DNA of 38,483 nt from Ignavibacteria bacterium GWC2_36_12 (GTDB taxonomy: Bacteria > Bacteroidota > Ignavibacteria > Ignavibacteriales > Ignavibacteriaceae): NCBI GenBank assembly GCA_001802795.1, contig MGZZ01000068.1, forward strand, positions 20,227 to 58,709, written 5' to 3'. Positions 25,993 to 34,354 of the stretch are shown piece after piece (positions within the stretch are counted from its first letter, which is position 1; each line of letters opens with the position of its first letter). The position numbers and the translations under genes were made by a program. Under the pieces are notes generated by a model. That model was not told the DNA's origin. It was given only the letters and a program-made list of their open reading frames with translations, and searched no databases.

Positions 25993-27441
25993 ATGCAATT
26001 CAATTCAATAGATTTTGCAATATTTTTACCAATTGTGTATTTCCTATACTGGCTGGTATTTAATAAAAGCTTAAGGTTACAAAATTTATTTCTTCTTTTC
26101 TGCAGTTATTTTTTTTATGCCTGGTGGGACTGGCGATTTCTTTTCTTAATTATTGGTATAACTGTAGTTGATTTCTTCACAGCCCGCCAGATATATAAAT
26201 CTGATTCCATTAAAACTCAACGTTTTTTTCTTTGGATAAGCATAATATTTAACTTGGGATTTCTCTTCTTCTTCAAATATTATAATTTTTTTGTTGAAAA
26301 TTTTGTAGCCGGTTTTTCATTATTAGGGATAGAATTTAATGTTTCCACATTAAATATTCTCTTGCCATTAGGATTAAGCTTTTATGTTTTTCAAAGTTTA
26401 AGCTATGTTTTTGATGTGTACTTGGGGAAGATTGAACCCACCAGGAATATAATTGTATATGCTTCCTTCTTAAGCTTCTTCCCAAAATTAGTTATGGGAC
26501 CAATAGAAAAACCCGGTAATATATTGCCGCAATTTTCTAATGAAAGAAAATTTGATTATGGTAAAACTATCGATGGGCTTAGACAAATTCTCTGGGGACT
26601 ATTTAAAAAAATTGTTATAGCTGATAACTGCGCAGTTTATGTAAATGATATTTTCAGTAATTATAATCATTATAGCGGGAGTACTTTATTTGTTGGCGCT
26701 CTTCTTTATGCCTTTCAGATATATTGTGATTTTTCAGGCTATTCGGATATTGCAATTGGTACTGCAAGACTTTTTAGTTTCGATTTAATGAGAAATTTTG
26801 CTTACCCGTATTTTTCAAGAAATATTTCCGAGTTCTGGAGAAGATGGCACATCTCTCTTACCCAGTGGTTAACAAATTACATCTTTCCACCTATACAAAT
26901 GAAGTACAGAACTTTAGGAGTAATGGGAAATATAATTGCAATTATTTCAACATTTCTTATAGTCGGATTATGGCACGGAGCTAATTGGACGTTTATTGTT
27001 TGGGGTTTACTAAATGGTCTTTATCTGGTTTTCTTTATGCTCATTAATAAAGACTCCCATCCGATAGAAACTATTTTATACAACCGTTTTCTTCCCTCTA
27101 TAAAAGAGCTGATTCAAATTACAGGAACTTTTTTAATAACTATATTTGCATGGATATTTTTCAGATCTGGAAGCATACACAGTGCATTTGAATATTTTTC
27201 AAAAATGTTTTCAAAGTCTCTTTTTAGTTTACCGGAAGTGACTGCGCCGAAAATATTTCTACTAATTTCAATTATGATCGTGATAGAATGGCTGCAGCGT
27301 GATAAGCAACATGGAATGGAATTCAGCAATTTAAAATTCCCGGTTTTTGTTAAATGGGCATTTTATTACGCGGTAATCTTTTTAATCATTTATTTCGGGG
27401 TTAGTACACCTAAAACCGGATTTATTTATGTCTTATTTTAA
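25993..27441 (+). CDS. MBOAT-family membrane-bound O-acyltransferase (DltB/AlgI-like)
   Basis: A 482-residue protein with about ten hydrophobic segments. Family landmarks are FYAWWDWRFLFLI, FPKLVMGPIEKPGNILPQF, YCDFSGYSDIAIGTARL, NISEFWRRWHISLTQWL (His286) and VGLWHGANWTFIVWG with the catalytic His328. Members such as DltB and AlgI take an acyl group on the cytoplasmic side and pass it across the membrane to an exported glycan, teichoic acid or protein. The carrier protein gene just upstream would supply the acyl group. The next gene, five bases downstream, encodes an SGNH protein, the usual partner of DltB and AlgI. Acyl group and acceptor are unknown. Confidence 0.92.
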   Translation: MQFNSIDFAIFLPIVYFLYWLVFNKSLRLQNLFLLFCSYFFYAWWDWRFLFLIIGITVVDFFTARQIYKSDSIKTQRFFLWISIIFNLGFLFFFKYYNFFVENFVAGFSLLGIEFNVSTLNILLPLGLSFYVFQSLSYVFDVYLGKIEPTRNIIVYASFLSFFPKLVMGPIEKPGNILPQFSNERKFDYGKTIDGLRQILWGLFKKIVIADNCAVYVNDIFSNYNHYSGSTLFVGALLYAFQIYCDFSGYSDIAIGTARLFSFDLMRNFAYPYFSRNISEFWRRWHISLTQWLTNYIFPPIQMKYRTLGVMGNIIAIISTFLIVGLWHGANWTFIVWGLLNGLYLVFFMLINKDSHPIETILYNRFLPSIKELIQITGTFLITIFAWIFFRSGSIHSAFEYFSKMFSKSLFSLPEVTAPKIFLLISIMIVIEWLQRDKQHGMEFSNLKFPVFVKWAFYYAVIFLIIYFGVSTPKTGFIYVLF

Positions 27442-27446
27442 TCGGT

Positions 27447-28541
27447 ATGAATAAGTTAATAAAAAGAGGAATGGTTTTTATTTTGGTCTTTATTGCAATT
27501 GGCGAGTTAGCAATAAGGGCTAGCGATGCAGTAAAGGGGAATAACTTCTTTTCAAATGAGTTCAGGGATAAACTGGTAATAAAAAATAAAAATCCAATTG
27601 TACCTTTTACCATATTTGGGCCTGTTTATTATGTTGAAAAAAATGGCGTTAAATATATATCCAGCTCGCATAATGAACTTTACCCGTTAAAAAAAACTGC
27701 CAACACATTCAGGATTATTTGTTTAGGAGGATCGACTACCGAAAGCCCGTTTGCTTACAAAGATTATAAAATTCATTATCCTTTAGTGCTTCAAAGGTTA
27801 CTTAGGGAAGCATATTCAAATAAAAATATTGAAGTTATTAATGTAAGCTTCTCAGCCTATTCAACTGCTCATTTGCTTGTATTACTATTACTTGATGTCA
27901 TCTCCTGGGAACCCGATCTCGTTATAATATGTGAAAATATTAATGATATGGATGCTACATACAGGAATGATCTTAAATTCGATTATTCTAATAAGTATGG
28001 TTCAAGACCGTTTATGCCTGATTTTTATGATAATTATACAACTTTAAATGTATTGTTTCGTTGGTCGAGTTTTTACTGGTTCTTAGAGAAAAGAATAACG
28101 ATTTACTCTGAAAAGTCTCGTCCTAAGAAAGAAATACCAAAAACTTCGTATGGGAAAACGCCCCCAAAAATTAGCCAGGATATTTTCAGAAGGAATTTAT
28201 TAAACTTTTATTATATCACCAGCAAATGGAATATTCCCTTATTATATTCTACTCAACCATTGAATTCCATTACCGGTAGTTTCGGTTACCTGGTATGGGA
28301 TGATGCAATGAAAAATGTAAAGGTTCCTTTAGATTCCGAAAGAAAATCGCATCATGAATTTTTTAATAAAATAATAAAAGAAGTAGCACTAAATACAAAT
28401 TCATATTTTTTAGATAATGACTCTTTACTGGGCGGAGAGCCAAAATATTTTATGGACGAAGTTCACTATTCAAAGATCGGAATTGAAAAATTGGCTGGGA
28501 ATTATCGTGACTATATAATTTCTAAAAATATTATTAAATAA
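27447..28541 (+). CDS. SGNH/GDSL-like hydrolase-fold protein, DltD/AlgJ-like in context
   Basis: A 364-residue protein with an N-terminal hydrophobic anchor (about 7-24) and an SGNH fold. Block I is CLGGSTTESPF with nucleophile Ser96; block III is ICENINDMD; the C-terminal acid-base pair is in FMDEVHYSKIGIEKLA (Asp and His three apart). The body is probably periplasmic, anchored by the first segment. Such proteins next to MBOAT genes complete acyl transfer to the acceptor (DltD, AlgJ/AlgX, PatB types) rather than acting as free esterases. The gap to the MBOAT gene is only five bases. Direct homology to DltD is not obvious; the comparison is by architecture and position. Confidence 0.75.
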   Translation: MNKLIKRGMVFILVFIAIGELAIRASDAVKGNNFFSNEFRDKLVIKNKNPIVPFTIFGPVYYVEKNGVKYISSSHNELYPLKKTANTFRIICLGGSTTESPFAYKDYKIHYPLVLQRLLREAYSNKNIEVINVSFSAYSTAHLLVLLLLDVISWEPDLVIICENINDMDATYRNDLKFDYSNKYGSRPFMPDFYDNYTTLNVLFRWSSFYWFLEKRITIYSEKSRPKKEIPKTSYGKTPPKISQDIFRRNLLNFYYITSKWNIPLLYSTQPLNSITGSFGYLVWDDAMKNVKVPLDSERKSHHEFFNKIIKEVALNTNSYFLDNDSLLGGEPKYFMDEVHYSKIGIEKLAGNYRDYIISKNIIK

Positions 28542-28578
28542 AAGGATTATTATTCGAGTGAAAGCGAAGTGAAAAAGA

Positions 28579-30396
28579 GTGAATATTTTAGGTATTTCTG
28601 CTTATTATCATGATTCTGCTGCTGCATTAATTAAAGATGGAGAAATTATTGCTGCAGCTCAGGAAGAAAGATTCACGCGAATTAAACACGACCAGGAATT
28701 TCCTAAAAATGCAATAAGCTATTGCTTGAGGGAATCAGGCATCAAAGTAAATAATCTGGATTGCATAGCTTTTTACGATAAACCATTTATCAAGTTTGAG
28801 AGAATTCTTGAGACGTATCTTTCATTCCCAGCTATTGGCATCCGTTCTTTTATAAAGGCAATTCCCCTTTGGATAAGAAAAAAAATCTGGATTCCCGATC
28901 TTATTAAAAAAGAATTGGGTTATGAAGGTAAAGTTTTATTTCCCGAACATCATGAGTCTCACGCCGCATCCGCATTTTATCCGTCACCTTTTTCAAAGGC
29001 TGCATTTCTAACTATTGATGGAGTGGGGGAGTGGGCAACTTCTTCTTTCGGAGTCGGAAAAGATAATTCAGTTGAAATTCTTGGCGAGCTTCATTTTCCA
29101 CATTCACTTGGACTGCTCTATTCGGCTTTTACATATTTTACGGGTTTCAAAGTTAATTCCGGAGAATACAAAGTAATGGGTTTGGCTCCTTACGGGCAGC
29201 AGGTATATGTTCAGAAAATATACGATCATCTTATTGATTTGAAAGACGATGGTTCTTTCAAAATGAATATGGACTTCTTTAATTATTGTACAGGGCTTAC
29301 GATGACAAACAGAAAGTTTGACGAAATATTTGATGGTCCTCCAAGAAAGCCGGAATCAAAATTAACCCAGAGGGAAATGGATCTCGCCGCTTCAGTTCAG
29401 GTTGTTGCAGAGGATATTATGCTGAAGATGGCTGCTAATGTTAAAAAAGAAACCGGTGAAAAATATTTATGTCTTGCCGGAGGAGTTGCATTAAATTGTG
29501 TCGGCAATGGCAAGCTGCTTAGGTCCGGTTTGTTCGATGATATATGGATTCAGCCCGCTGCCGGTGATGCAGGCGGGGCTATAGGTGCCGCTTATGTTGC
29601 TTATCATCAGCATTTTAATAAACCTGCTCAGCCTAAGAATGGAAGAGATTCGCAAAAAGGTTCTTATCTGGGTTCCCATTATTCAAATGAAGAAATAAAA
29701 AACTTTCTGGATAAATATAAACTTCCTTATGAGTATTTAGATGCAGATGAAATCTTAGATAAAGTAAGTGATTTTCTGATTCAGGAAAAAGTTATTGGAT
29801 GGTTCCAGGGAAGAATGGAATTTGGACCGCGTGCCCTGGGAAACAGATCAATCATCGGCGATGCAAGATCCCCTGAGATGCAGAAAAAGATGAACCTTAA
29901 AATTAAATACAGGGAAAGCTTTCGTCCCTTTGCACCCTCAGTGTTGGCTGAAAAGGTGAATGATTGGTTTGAAATAGACAGGGAAAGTCCTTATATGCTT
30001 CTTGTTGCTGATGTTAAAAAAGAGAAGCAGAGAAAGATGAATGATGAAGAGTTGAATCTGTGGGGAATTGATAAACTAAATACGGTCAGGTCTGAAATAC
30101 CGGCTGTTACTCATATAGATTATTCTGCAAGAATTCAAACTGTTAACAAGAATGATAACCCGGTTTATCATTCATTGATAAATAAGTTTTATGAGAAAAC
30201 CGGTTGTCCCGTTATTGTCAATACATCTTTTAATGTAAGGGGCGAACCTATCGTTGAATCTCTGATGGATGCGTACAAGTGCTTTATGCGTACAGAAATG
30301 GATATACTTGTTTTAGGAAATTATATTCTGTATAAGGAAAACCAGCCTGAGTTTCATGACGACATTGATTGGAGGCAGAAGTATGAGCTTGATTAG
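28579..30396 (+). CDS. NodU/TobZ-type carbamoyltransferase
   Basis: A 605-residue cytoplasmic enzyme that makes carbamoyl-adenylate from carbamoyl phosphate and ATP and transfers the carbamoyl group to a hydroxyl. Landmarks of the Kae1-like half are MNILGISAYYHDSAAALI, AAQEERFTRIKHD, the metal-binding EHHESHAASAFYPSPF, DGVGEWATSSFG, GEYKVMGLAPYGQ and GGVALNCVGNGKL. The C-terminal YrdC-like half has GPRALGNRSIIGDAR and NTSFNVRGEPIVE. The start is GTG 28579; an in-frame TGA nine bases upstream excludes an earlier one. It follows the SGNH gene by 37 bases and overlaps the SxtJ-like gene. Relatives decorate nodulation factors, antibiotics and surface sugars; the substrate here is unknown. Confidence 0.93.
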   Translation: MNILGISAYYHDSAAALIKDGEIIAAAQEERFTRIKHDQEFPKNAISYCLRESGIKVNNLDCIAFYDKPFIKFERILETYLSFPAIGIRSFIKAIPLWIRKKIWIPDLIKKELGYEGKVLFPEHHESHAASAFYPSPFSKAAFLTIDGVGEWATSSFGVGKDNSVEILGELHFPHSLGLLYSAFTYFTGFKVNSGEYKVMGLAPYGQQVYVQKIYDHLIDLKDDGSFKMNMDFFNYCTGLTMTNRKFDEIFDGPPRKPESKLTQREMDLAASVQVVAEDIMLKMAANVKKETGEKYLCLAGGVALNCVGNGKLLRSGLFDDIWIQPAAGDAGGAIGAAYVAYHQHFNKPAQPKNGRDSQKGSYLGSHYSNEEIKNFLDKYKLPYEYLDADEILDKVSDFLIQEKVIGWFQGRMEFGPRALGNRSIIGDARSPEMQKKMNLKIKYRESFRPFAPSVLAEKVNDWFEIDRESPYMLLVADVKKEKQRKMNDEELNLWGIDKLNTVRSEIPAVTHIDYSARIQTVNKNDNPVYHSLINKFYEKTGCPVIVNTSFNVRGEPIVESLMDAYKCFMRTEMDILVLGNYILYKENQPEFHDDIDWRQKYELD

Positions 30397-30814
30397 TGAC
30401 ATTAAGACTGAAATAAATTTTCTTCCTTTAACAAAGAAAGATCTCCGGAAGTTCGGCATTCTTGTGGGAGGGGTCTTTTTAATTTTGTGTGCCTTGATAT
30501 TTCTGACAGGGGGGAGTGAAATATTTGAATGGATTTTTTTAATTGTCGGTGGATTCCTTTTTCTTTTTGGTCTTGTTATTCCCGCTTTGCTGAAAAGAGT
30601 TTATTTAATCTGGATGACCGGCGCCCTGGTTTTAGGCTGGATAATGTCGAGAGTTATAATAACTATTCTATTCTTTTTTATATTAACGCCGATTGCATTG
30701 ATAGCAAAAGCTTTCGGAAAGAAGTTCCTTGAGCTGGATTTTAGGGATAATAAAACTTCATATTGGATTATGAGGGAACCCGGCAAGAAAATTAATTATA
30801 CTAAAATGTATTAG
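30383..30814 (+). CDS. SxtJ-family small membrane protein
   Basis: A 143-residue membrane protein with hydrophobic segments near 23-43, 48-68 and 75-105. The opening LPLTKKDLRKFGILVGGVF and the ending GKKFLELDFRDNKTSYWIM match my recollection of SxtJ-type proteins, which accompany NodU-type carbamoyltransferase genes. I chose ATG 30383 because GGAGG lies seven bases before it; a longer frame from 30356 has no such signal. It overlaps the carbamoyltransferase gene by 14 bases. The very short membrane protein often found next to this pair is not seen before the terminator. The molecular role of the family is unknown. Confidence 0.75.
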   Translation: MSLISDIKTEINFLPLTKKDLRKFGILVGGVFLILCALIFLTGGSEIFEWIFLIVGGFLFLFGLVIPALLKRVYLIWMTGALVLGWIMSRVIITILFFFILTPIALIAKAFGKKFLELDFRDNKTSYWIMREPGKKINYTKMY

Positions 30815-30857
30815 CCTTCTGAAGAAATCGGGATTTACAAGCCAGGTGGAAATTAAA

Positions 30858-30881
30858 AAAGCCGGTTGCAGAACCGGCTTT
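30858..30881. terminator. Bidirectional terminator between SxtJ-like gene and T9SS protein gene
   Basis: AAAGCCGGTT and AACCGGCTTT form a perfect ten-base-pair stem around GCAG. Runs of A on the left and T on the right make it usable on both strands. It separates the plus-strand acyl/carbamoyl operon from the minus-strand secreted-protein cluster. Confidence 0.85.
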
Positions 30882-30906
30882 CGTGAATAAATTTTTTGTA
30901 ATGAAA

Positions 30907-31992
30907 TTATTTGAGCAGAAGCATTTTCTTTATCTGTGTAAAGTTCTCCGTCTGGAGCCTGTAAATGTAAGTACCGCTCGTTAAGTTTTCTGCATCAAAA
31001 GGAACAACGTGAAAGCCTGCTTCCATATTCTGCTCAATCAAAGTTTTAACTTTCTCGCCAATGATGTTGAATATATCGATCCTTACTTTTGTTGCTTCAG
31101 GTAGGCTGAACTTAATATTGGTAACCGGGTTGAAAGGATTGGGATAGTTCTGGTAAAGTTCATATTTATCGGGAACTACCGCTACTTCAACTTCATCACT
31201 GTAAGTAAAAGTGCCGTCATTGTCTACTTGTTTTAACCTGTACGCAAACTTTGAACCTCCTGTAAGGTTCTTATCCATAAATGAATAATCTTTGGGTGAG
31301 TTGCTGTTACCGTTTCCATCTACAAAACCAACTTTTATCCATTGTGAATTATACTGACTTCTGTCTTCTGACTTCCGACTTCTCCTTTCAACCTCAAACC
31401 CATAATTGTTTACTTCTGTTTTGGTCTGCCATTGTAAGTTGACTATGTTTTGTTTAGCCGAAGCGCTGAAAGAGGAAAGCTCTACAGGGAGAGGATTAGT
31501 ATTTAAAGATGACCAAGTTCCTTGTGTGACTTCAGTTGAATTATTATCAACGAAAACACCAGTTTTATTTGGGGTACTAGTACGAAATGATAAAGAAGAA
31601 TTACCATTTTGGTCTAAAGTTGGAAATCTAACCGTTGCAACATCAGTCCAACCAGTATTAACCGTAGTACCATTTCCACTACTTCCATTGAACACTATAT
31701 TTATAGAGGTAACACCAGTTAATGGTTTTGTAACAGTTAAAGTACTATAAGAACCACCACTAAAATTATGAGCTTCTAACAAGGACGGATCACCCAAATC
31801 GTCTGAGTTGTAATTGAAAGTAATATTTGATGTGCCAAGTTTGAAACTGCTACTTCCTTGAATTTGGACTTTAACGTCATAATTGGTACCATTGTTAAGT
31901 ATAACAACAAACTGTAGATCACAAGTTTGTGCATATGTTTTCAAACTTGTTAAAAATAATAGACATAATAAAACTTTGAAAATGTTTTTCAT
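30907..31992 (-). CDS. T9SS type A sorting domain protein, possible cohesin-like N-terminal domain
   Basis: A 361-residue secreted protein. Signal peptide at 1-21 (VLLCLLFLTSLKTYAQ). Residues about 25-165 form a beta-rich domain with LGTSNITFNYNSDDL and GWTDVATVRFPTL, reminiscent of cohesins and related modules. A fibronectin-III-like segment follows (PVELSSFSASAKQNIVNLQW, FAYRLKQVDNDGTFTYSDEV). The last 80 residues are a T9SS sorting domain (YELYQNYPNPFNPVTNIKF, GTYIYRLQTENFTQIKKMLL), which directs export across the outer membrane and surface attachment. GGAGAA precedes ATG 31992. It lies 20 bases after a dockerin-ending esterase gene, with which it probably shares a message. The cohesin comparison is inference; T9SS export is secure. 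Confidence 0.8.
   Translation of the reverse strand: MKNIFKVLLCLLFLTSLKTYAQTCDLQFVVILNNGTNYDVKVQIQGSSSFKLGTSNITFNYNSDDLGDPSLLEAHNFSGGSYSTLTVTKPLTGVTSINIVFNGSSGNGTTVNTGWTDVATVRFPTLDQNGNSSLSFRTSTPNKTGVFVDNNSTEVTQGTWSSLNTNPLPVELSSFSASAKQNIVNLQWQTKTEVNNYGFEVERRSRKSEDRSQYNSQWIKVGFVDGNGNSNSPKDYSFMDKNLTGGSKFAYRLKQVDNDGTFTYSDEVEVAVVPDKYELYQNYPNPFNPVTNIKFSLPEATKVRIDIFNIIGEKVKTLIEQNMEAGFHVVPFDAENLTSGTYIYRLQTENFTQIKKMLLLK
31355..31383. repeat. Dispersed GAAGTC-type repeat inside a coding frame
   Basis: On the coding (minus) strand this reads AGAAGTCGGAAGTCAGAAGA followed by CAGAAGTCA, a tandem array of GAAGTC/GAAGAC units translated as SRKSEDRSQ in the T9SS protein. The related genes at 34355 and 37901 have no such stretch at the matching position (FNLERSKDNLSYNEIAF). 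It looks like a small repeat that slipped in without breaking the frame. Confidence 0.5.
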
Positions 31993-32012
31993 TTTATTCT
32001 CCGTGTTAAAAA

Positions 32013-33830
32013 TTAGTACGGTACTTGTGTCGCTTTCCCATTATTTGGTTTCCAGAATAAATTTGAGTCAAATGAATCAACTCCACCATCTAAATTATAA
32101 TCTGCACCGCCTGGATAATTGTATGGAAGTCCATTAGCTGGCATCCAATATAAATTATTATCAAAGGCATCGGGTGATCCATCTGCGTTTGCATCTCCAG
32201 AATACATCCCATATTTTGTACCTCCTAAATCAGCCATGGGATCTGGACTACCCACTGTCGGTTTATAAGCCTTATTTTGGGCATCAGTGAAATCGTAAGC
32301 TGAAACGTTTGGCAGAGTAACTGCATTTGCACTCATAACTGCTAAATGATTTCTATGCTTGATCACAATATAATAATCTCCGCCAGAAATTCCACTGAAT
32401 TCTGCAGGGCTTGTCCCATCTATATCAACAATGTCTCCGTTATTTTTTACAAATGCTGCTCTTCTTACATCTGAAGGGGATGGAGATGTTGAAGTACGTA
32501 ATTCAACTAAAACCCAATCAACTATATCCGGATTATCATTAAAAAACGTTGTCCCAGGGCCTCCAACTGTCTCGGTTCCTGAATAGGACCATGGAGGCAC
32601 ATTATAGGGTTGGTTATAAGCGTATGTTTCGAGCTGATCCCCTGTATTTAATGAAGTGCTCATTGTTCCTGCATTATATGGTCCTTGCAAAAATACTTTT
32701 GCTGAAACAAGCAAAGGTTCTGTAGTAAAATTCCATACTTCAGACCAACCATAATTAGTTATTCTAACCCTCCAAAAATATTCTGTTCCATATTCTAAAC
32801 CCGTGGGCTGTATTGATGTAGTAGCACTAGAAATATTCAAATCTTCATAAACTAAATTAAGTGCTGAGAAATCAGGATTTGTAGCAACTTGCAATTGATA
32901 ATTAAAAGTTTCACTGTGCGAAATCATATCAGTTGCTGCCAGTGGTGCAGTCCAGGTTAAATTTATATCAACGGGTCGATTGATTGCGTCATCAATAGGA
33001 AGATCCAAAATTGGTTGGAAGTATTCCTGAATTTTTGCAAACCATTCATCAGCCATTAATCCATAACCTTGTGGGCTTGGATGTACCCCATCTTCCTCAA
33101 AATTATCATCATGTTCTGTTTCATTATAATTTTCACCCAATGCTGTATACATATTGACCAATACTATTTTTTGGTCAATTGGTTGGTTTGGAACGATGTT
33201 GTTTACTAATAAATTATTAAACTCAACTGTTCTACTATGTATAATAGCAGACCAATCTGGGGGCGGGGTTACACCCCTATCATCAATATTATCGATAACT
33301 TGTGCTAAAAAAATAACAATATTATGATTGGGATCGGATGTAAAATTATAAATATTATCTAAAATTGAATTTATATCAGCAGCAACTTCTGTAGCTGTCT
33401 CTTCAAAAGTACAACATGATTGACCAATATCATTTGTTCCAATATGTAGTAAAATAATATCAGGATTTGCATTTAAAAATTGCAAGCCTGAAGTTAGATT
33501 ATCTCTTATATTTCCTGGAGGTATATATGGATCATTAGGAAGGTCGTTAGCCGGAGGACCAGCCATCCATCCGGGATGTCCTTCATGGTCTGGATCAATA
33601 CCAAATTTAGGAGTATAACTCCCAACAAAATCAAAATAGTATTCAGCGTTCGATAAATGTTGATATAAAGCATCCCTATACCCAATATCACCAGGATTAC
33701 CCTCGGTAATCGAATCACCCAGAGGCATAATTTTTACCTGAGCGAAGGTTTGTGAAAAACTTCCCCAAGAAAGAATTGTTATTAATAACAAAATCTTTCT
33801 TCTAACTATGTAATTAATAGTAGAAATCAT
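32013..33830 (-). CDS. Secreted CE3-like SGNH esterase with C-terminal dockerin-like domain
   Basis: A 605-residue protein. Signal peptide to about residue 31 (ILLLITILSWGSFSQTFAQ). The SGNH hydrolase domain (32-265) has KIMPLGDSITEG with Ser40, DPDHEGHPGW, LLHIGTNDIG and DGVHPSPQGYGLMAD, the layout of carbohydrate esterase family 3. A fibronectin-like domain follows (GLEYGTEYFWRVRITNYGW), then a beta domain with DWVLVELRTSTSPSP and YYIVIKHRNHLAVMSA. The end has two calcium-loop repeats, GDANADGSPDAFD and ADYNLDGGVDSFD, as in type I dockerins. No T9SS domain is present. Deacetylation of xylan or a similar glycan is likely. A GTG at 33854 would add eight residues; I prefer ATG 33830, where the signal peptide begins, though its AGAGG is very close. 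Confidence 0.8.
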   Translation of the reverse strand: MISTINYIVRRKILLLITILSWGSFSQTFAQVKIMPLGDSITEGNPGDIGYRDALYQHLSNAEYYFDFVGSYTPKFGIDPDHEGHPGWMAGPPANDLPNDPYIPPGNIRDNLTSGLQFLNANPDIILLHIGTNDIGQSCCTFEETATEVAADINSILDNIYNFTSDPNHNIVIFLAQVIDNIDDRGVTPPPDWSAIIHSRTVEFNNLLVNNIVPNQPIDQKIVLVNMYTALGENYNETEHDDNFEEDGVHPSPQGYGLMADEWFAKIQEYFQPILDLPIDDAINRPVDINLTWTAPLAATDMISHSETFNYQLQVATNPDFSALNLVYEDLNISSATTSIQPTGLEYGTEYFWRVRITNYGWSEVWNFTTEPLLVSAKVFLQGPYNAGTMSTSLNTGDQLETYAYNQPYNVPPWSYSGTETVGGPGTTFFNDNPDIVDWVLVELRTSTSPSPSDVRRAAFVKNNGDIVDIDGTSPAEFSGISGGDYYIVIKHRNHLAVMSANAVTLPNVSAYDFTDAQNKAYKPTVGSPDPMADLGGTKYGMYSGDANADGSPDAFDNNLYWMPANGLPYNYPGGADYNLDGGVDSFDSNLFWKPNNGKATQVPY

Positions 33831-34354
33831 CCTCTCACTTTGTGAACAATTCACCTTTTACTTCTCTTTGTTGGAAACTCGCCCTTCAAAAAAGTTAATT
33901 AAAAAGCTAAAACTGGAACAGCGGGAAAATTGTTTACTAAATATATAACTAAAAATTGATTTTGTCGATAGATATAATAAGTCCCTTTCCTTCTGCTTCA
34001 AGTTTTTATATCTAATTGCCCTCTTTATAAAGACAAGTAATATGCCATAGAAATTACTAAGTCAAGTATTCAATCCAAAATATATGTTTTCTCAAATTGG
34101 AATTATCACCGATAATTGTAGAAATTTGAAACAATCCTTTAATAACAGAATTTTGAACAGCAGAGAACATATAAATGTTTCATTATATAAATAGTATATC
34201 AAATCAACTAATTGGAGACAATTTTGGGGAACATTGATTTATAACAAATCGATAATGAAATAAATTCGTGGATTTTAAAGAAATGTCGTGGTGTAATAAA
34301 AAACCGGTAAGCTAAAGGACCAAGTCGGATACTATTTCTGATTACTTATACTAT
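33831..34354. other. Long intergenic region upstream of the first esterase gene
   Basis: About 520 AT-rich bases without an ORF. It should contain the promoter of the esterase/T9SS pair and the end of the preceding T9SS gene. No strong terminator hairpin follows the stop at 34355. Its most notable content is a block shared with the region at 37659-37762, listed separately. Confidence 0.5.
34032..34135. promoter_or_regulatory. Conserved intergenic block, copy 1
   Basis: Three stretches recur in the same order as at 37659-37762: GACAAGTAATATGCCATA (34032-34049), TTTCTCAAATTGGAATTATC (34088-34107) and TGTAGAAATTTGAAACAAT (34117-34135). The last two also form a loose inverted repeat (TTTCTCAAATT against AAATTTGAAAC). 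The block lies about 200-305 bases upstream of the esterase start. It could be a regulatory region copied with the gene unit or an RNA element; sequence alone does not decide. Confidence 0.5.

Noticed and set aside
27447-28541. Calling the SGNH gene dltD and the operon a true dlt operon
   Set aside because: The adenylating enzyme looks like a fatty-acyl-AMP ligase and the SGNH protein shows no specific DltD sequence features; the likeness is in logic and order only.
33506-33718. 70-codon minus-strand frame within the first esterase gene
   Set aside because: It overlaps the SGNH core in another frame and has no start signal or recognisable domain.
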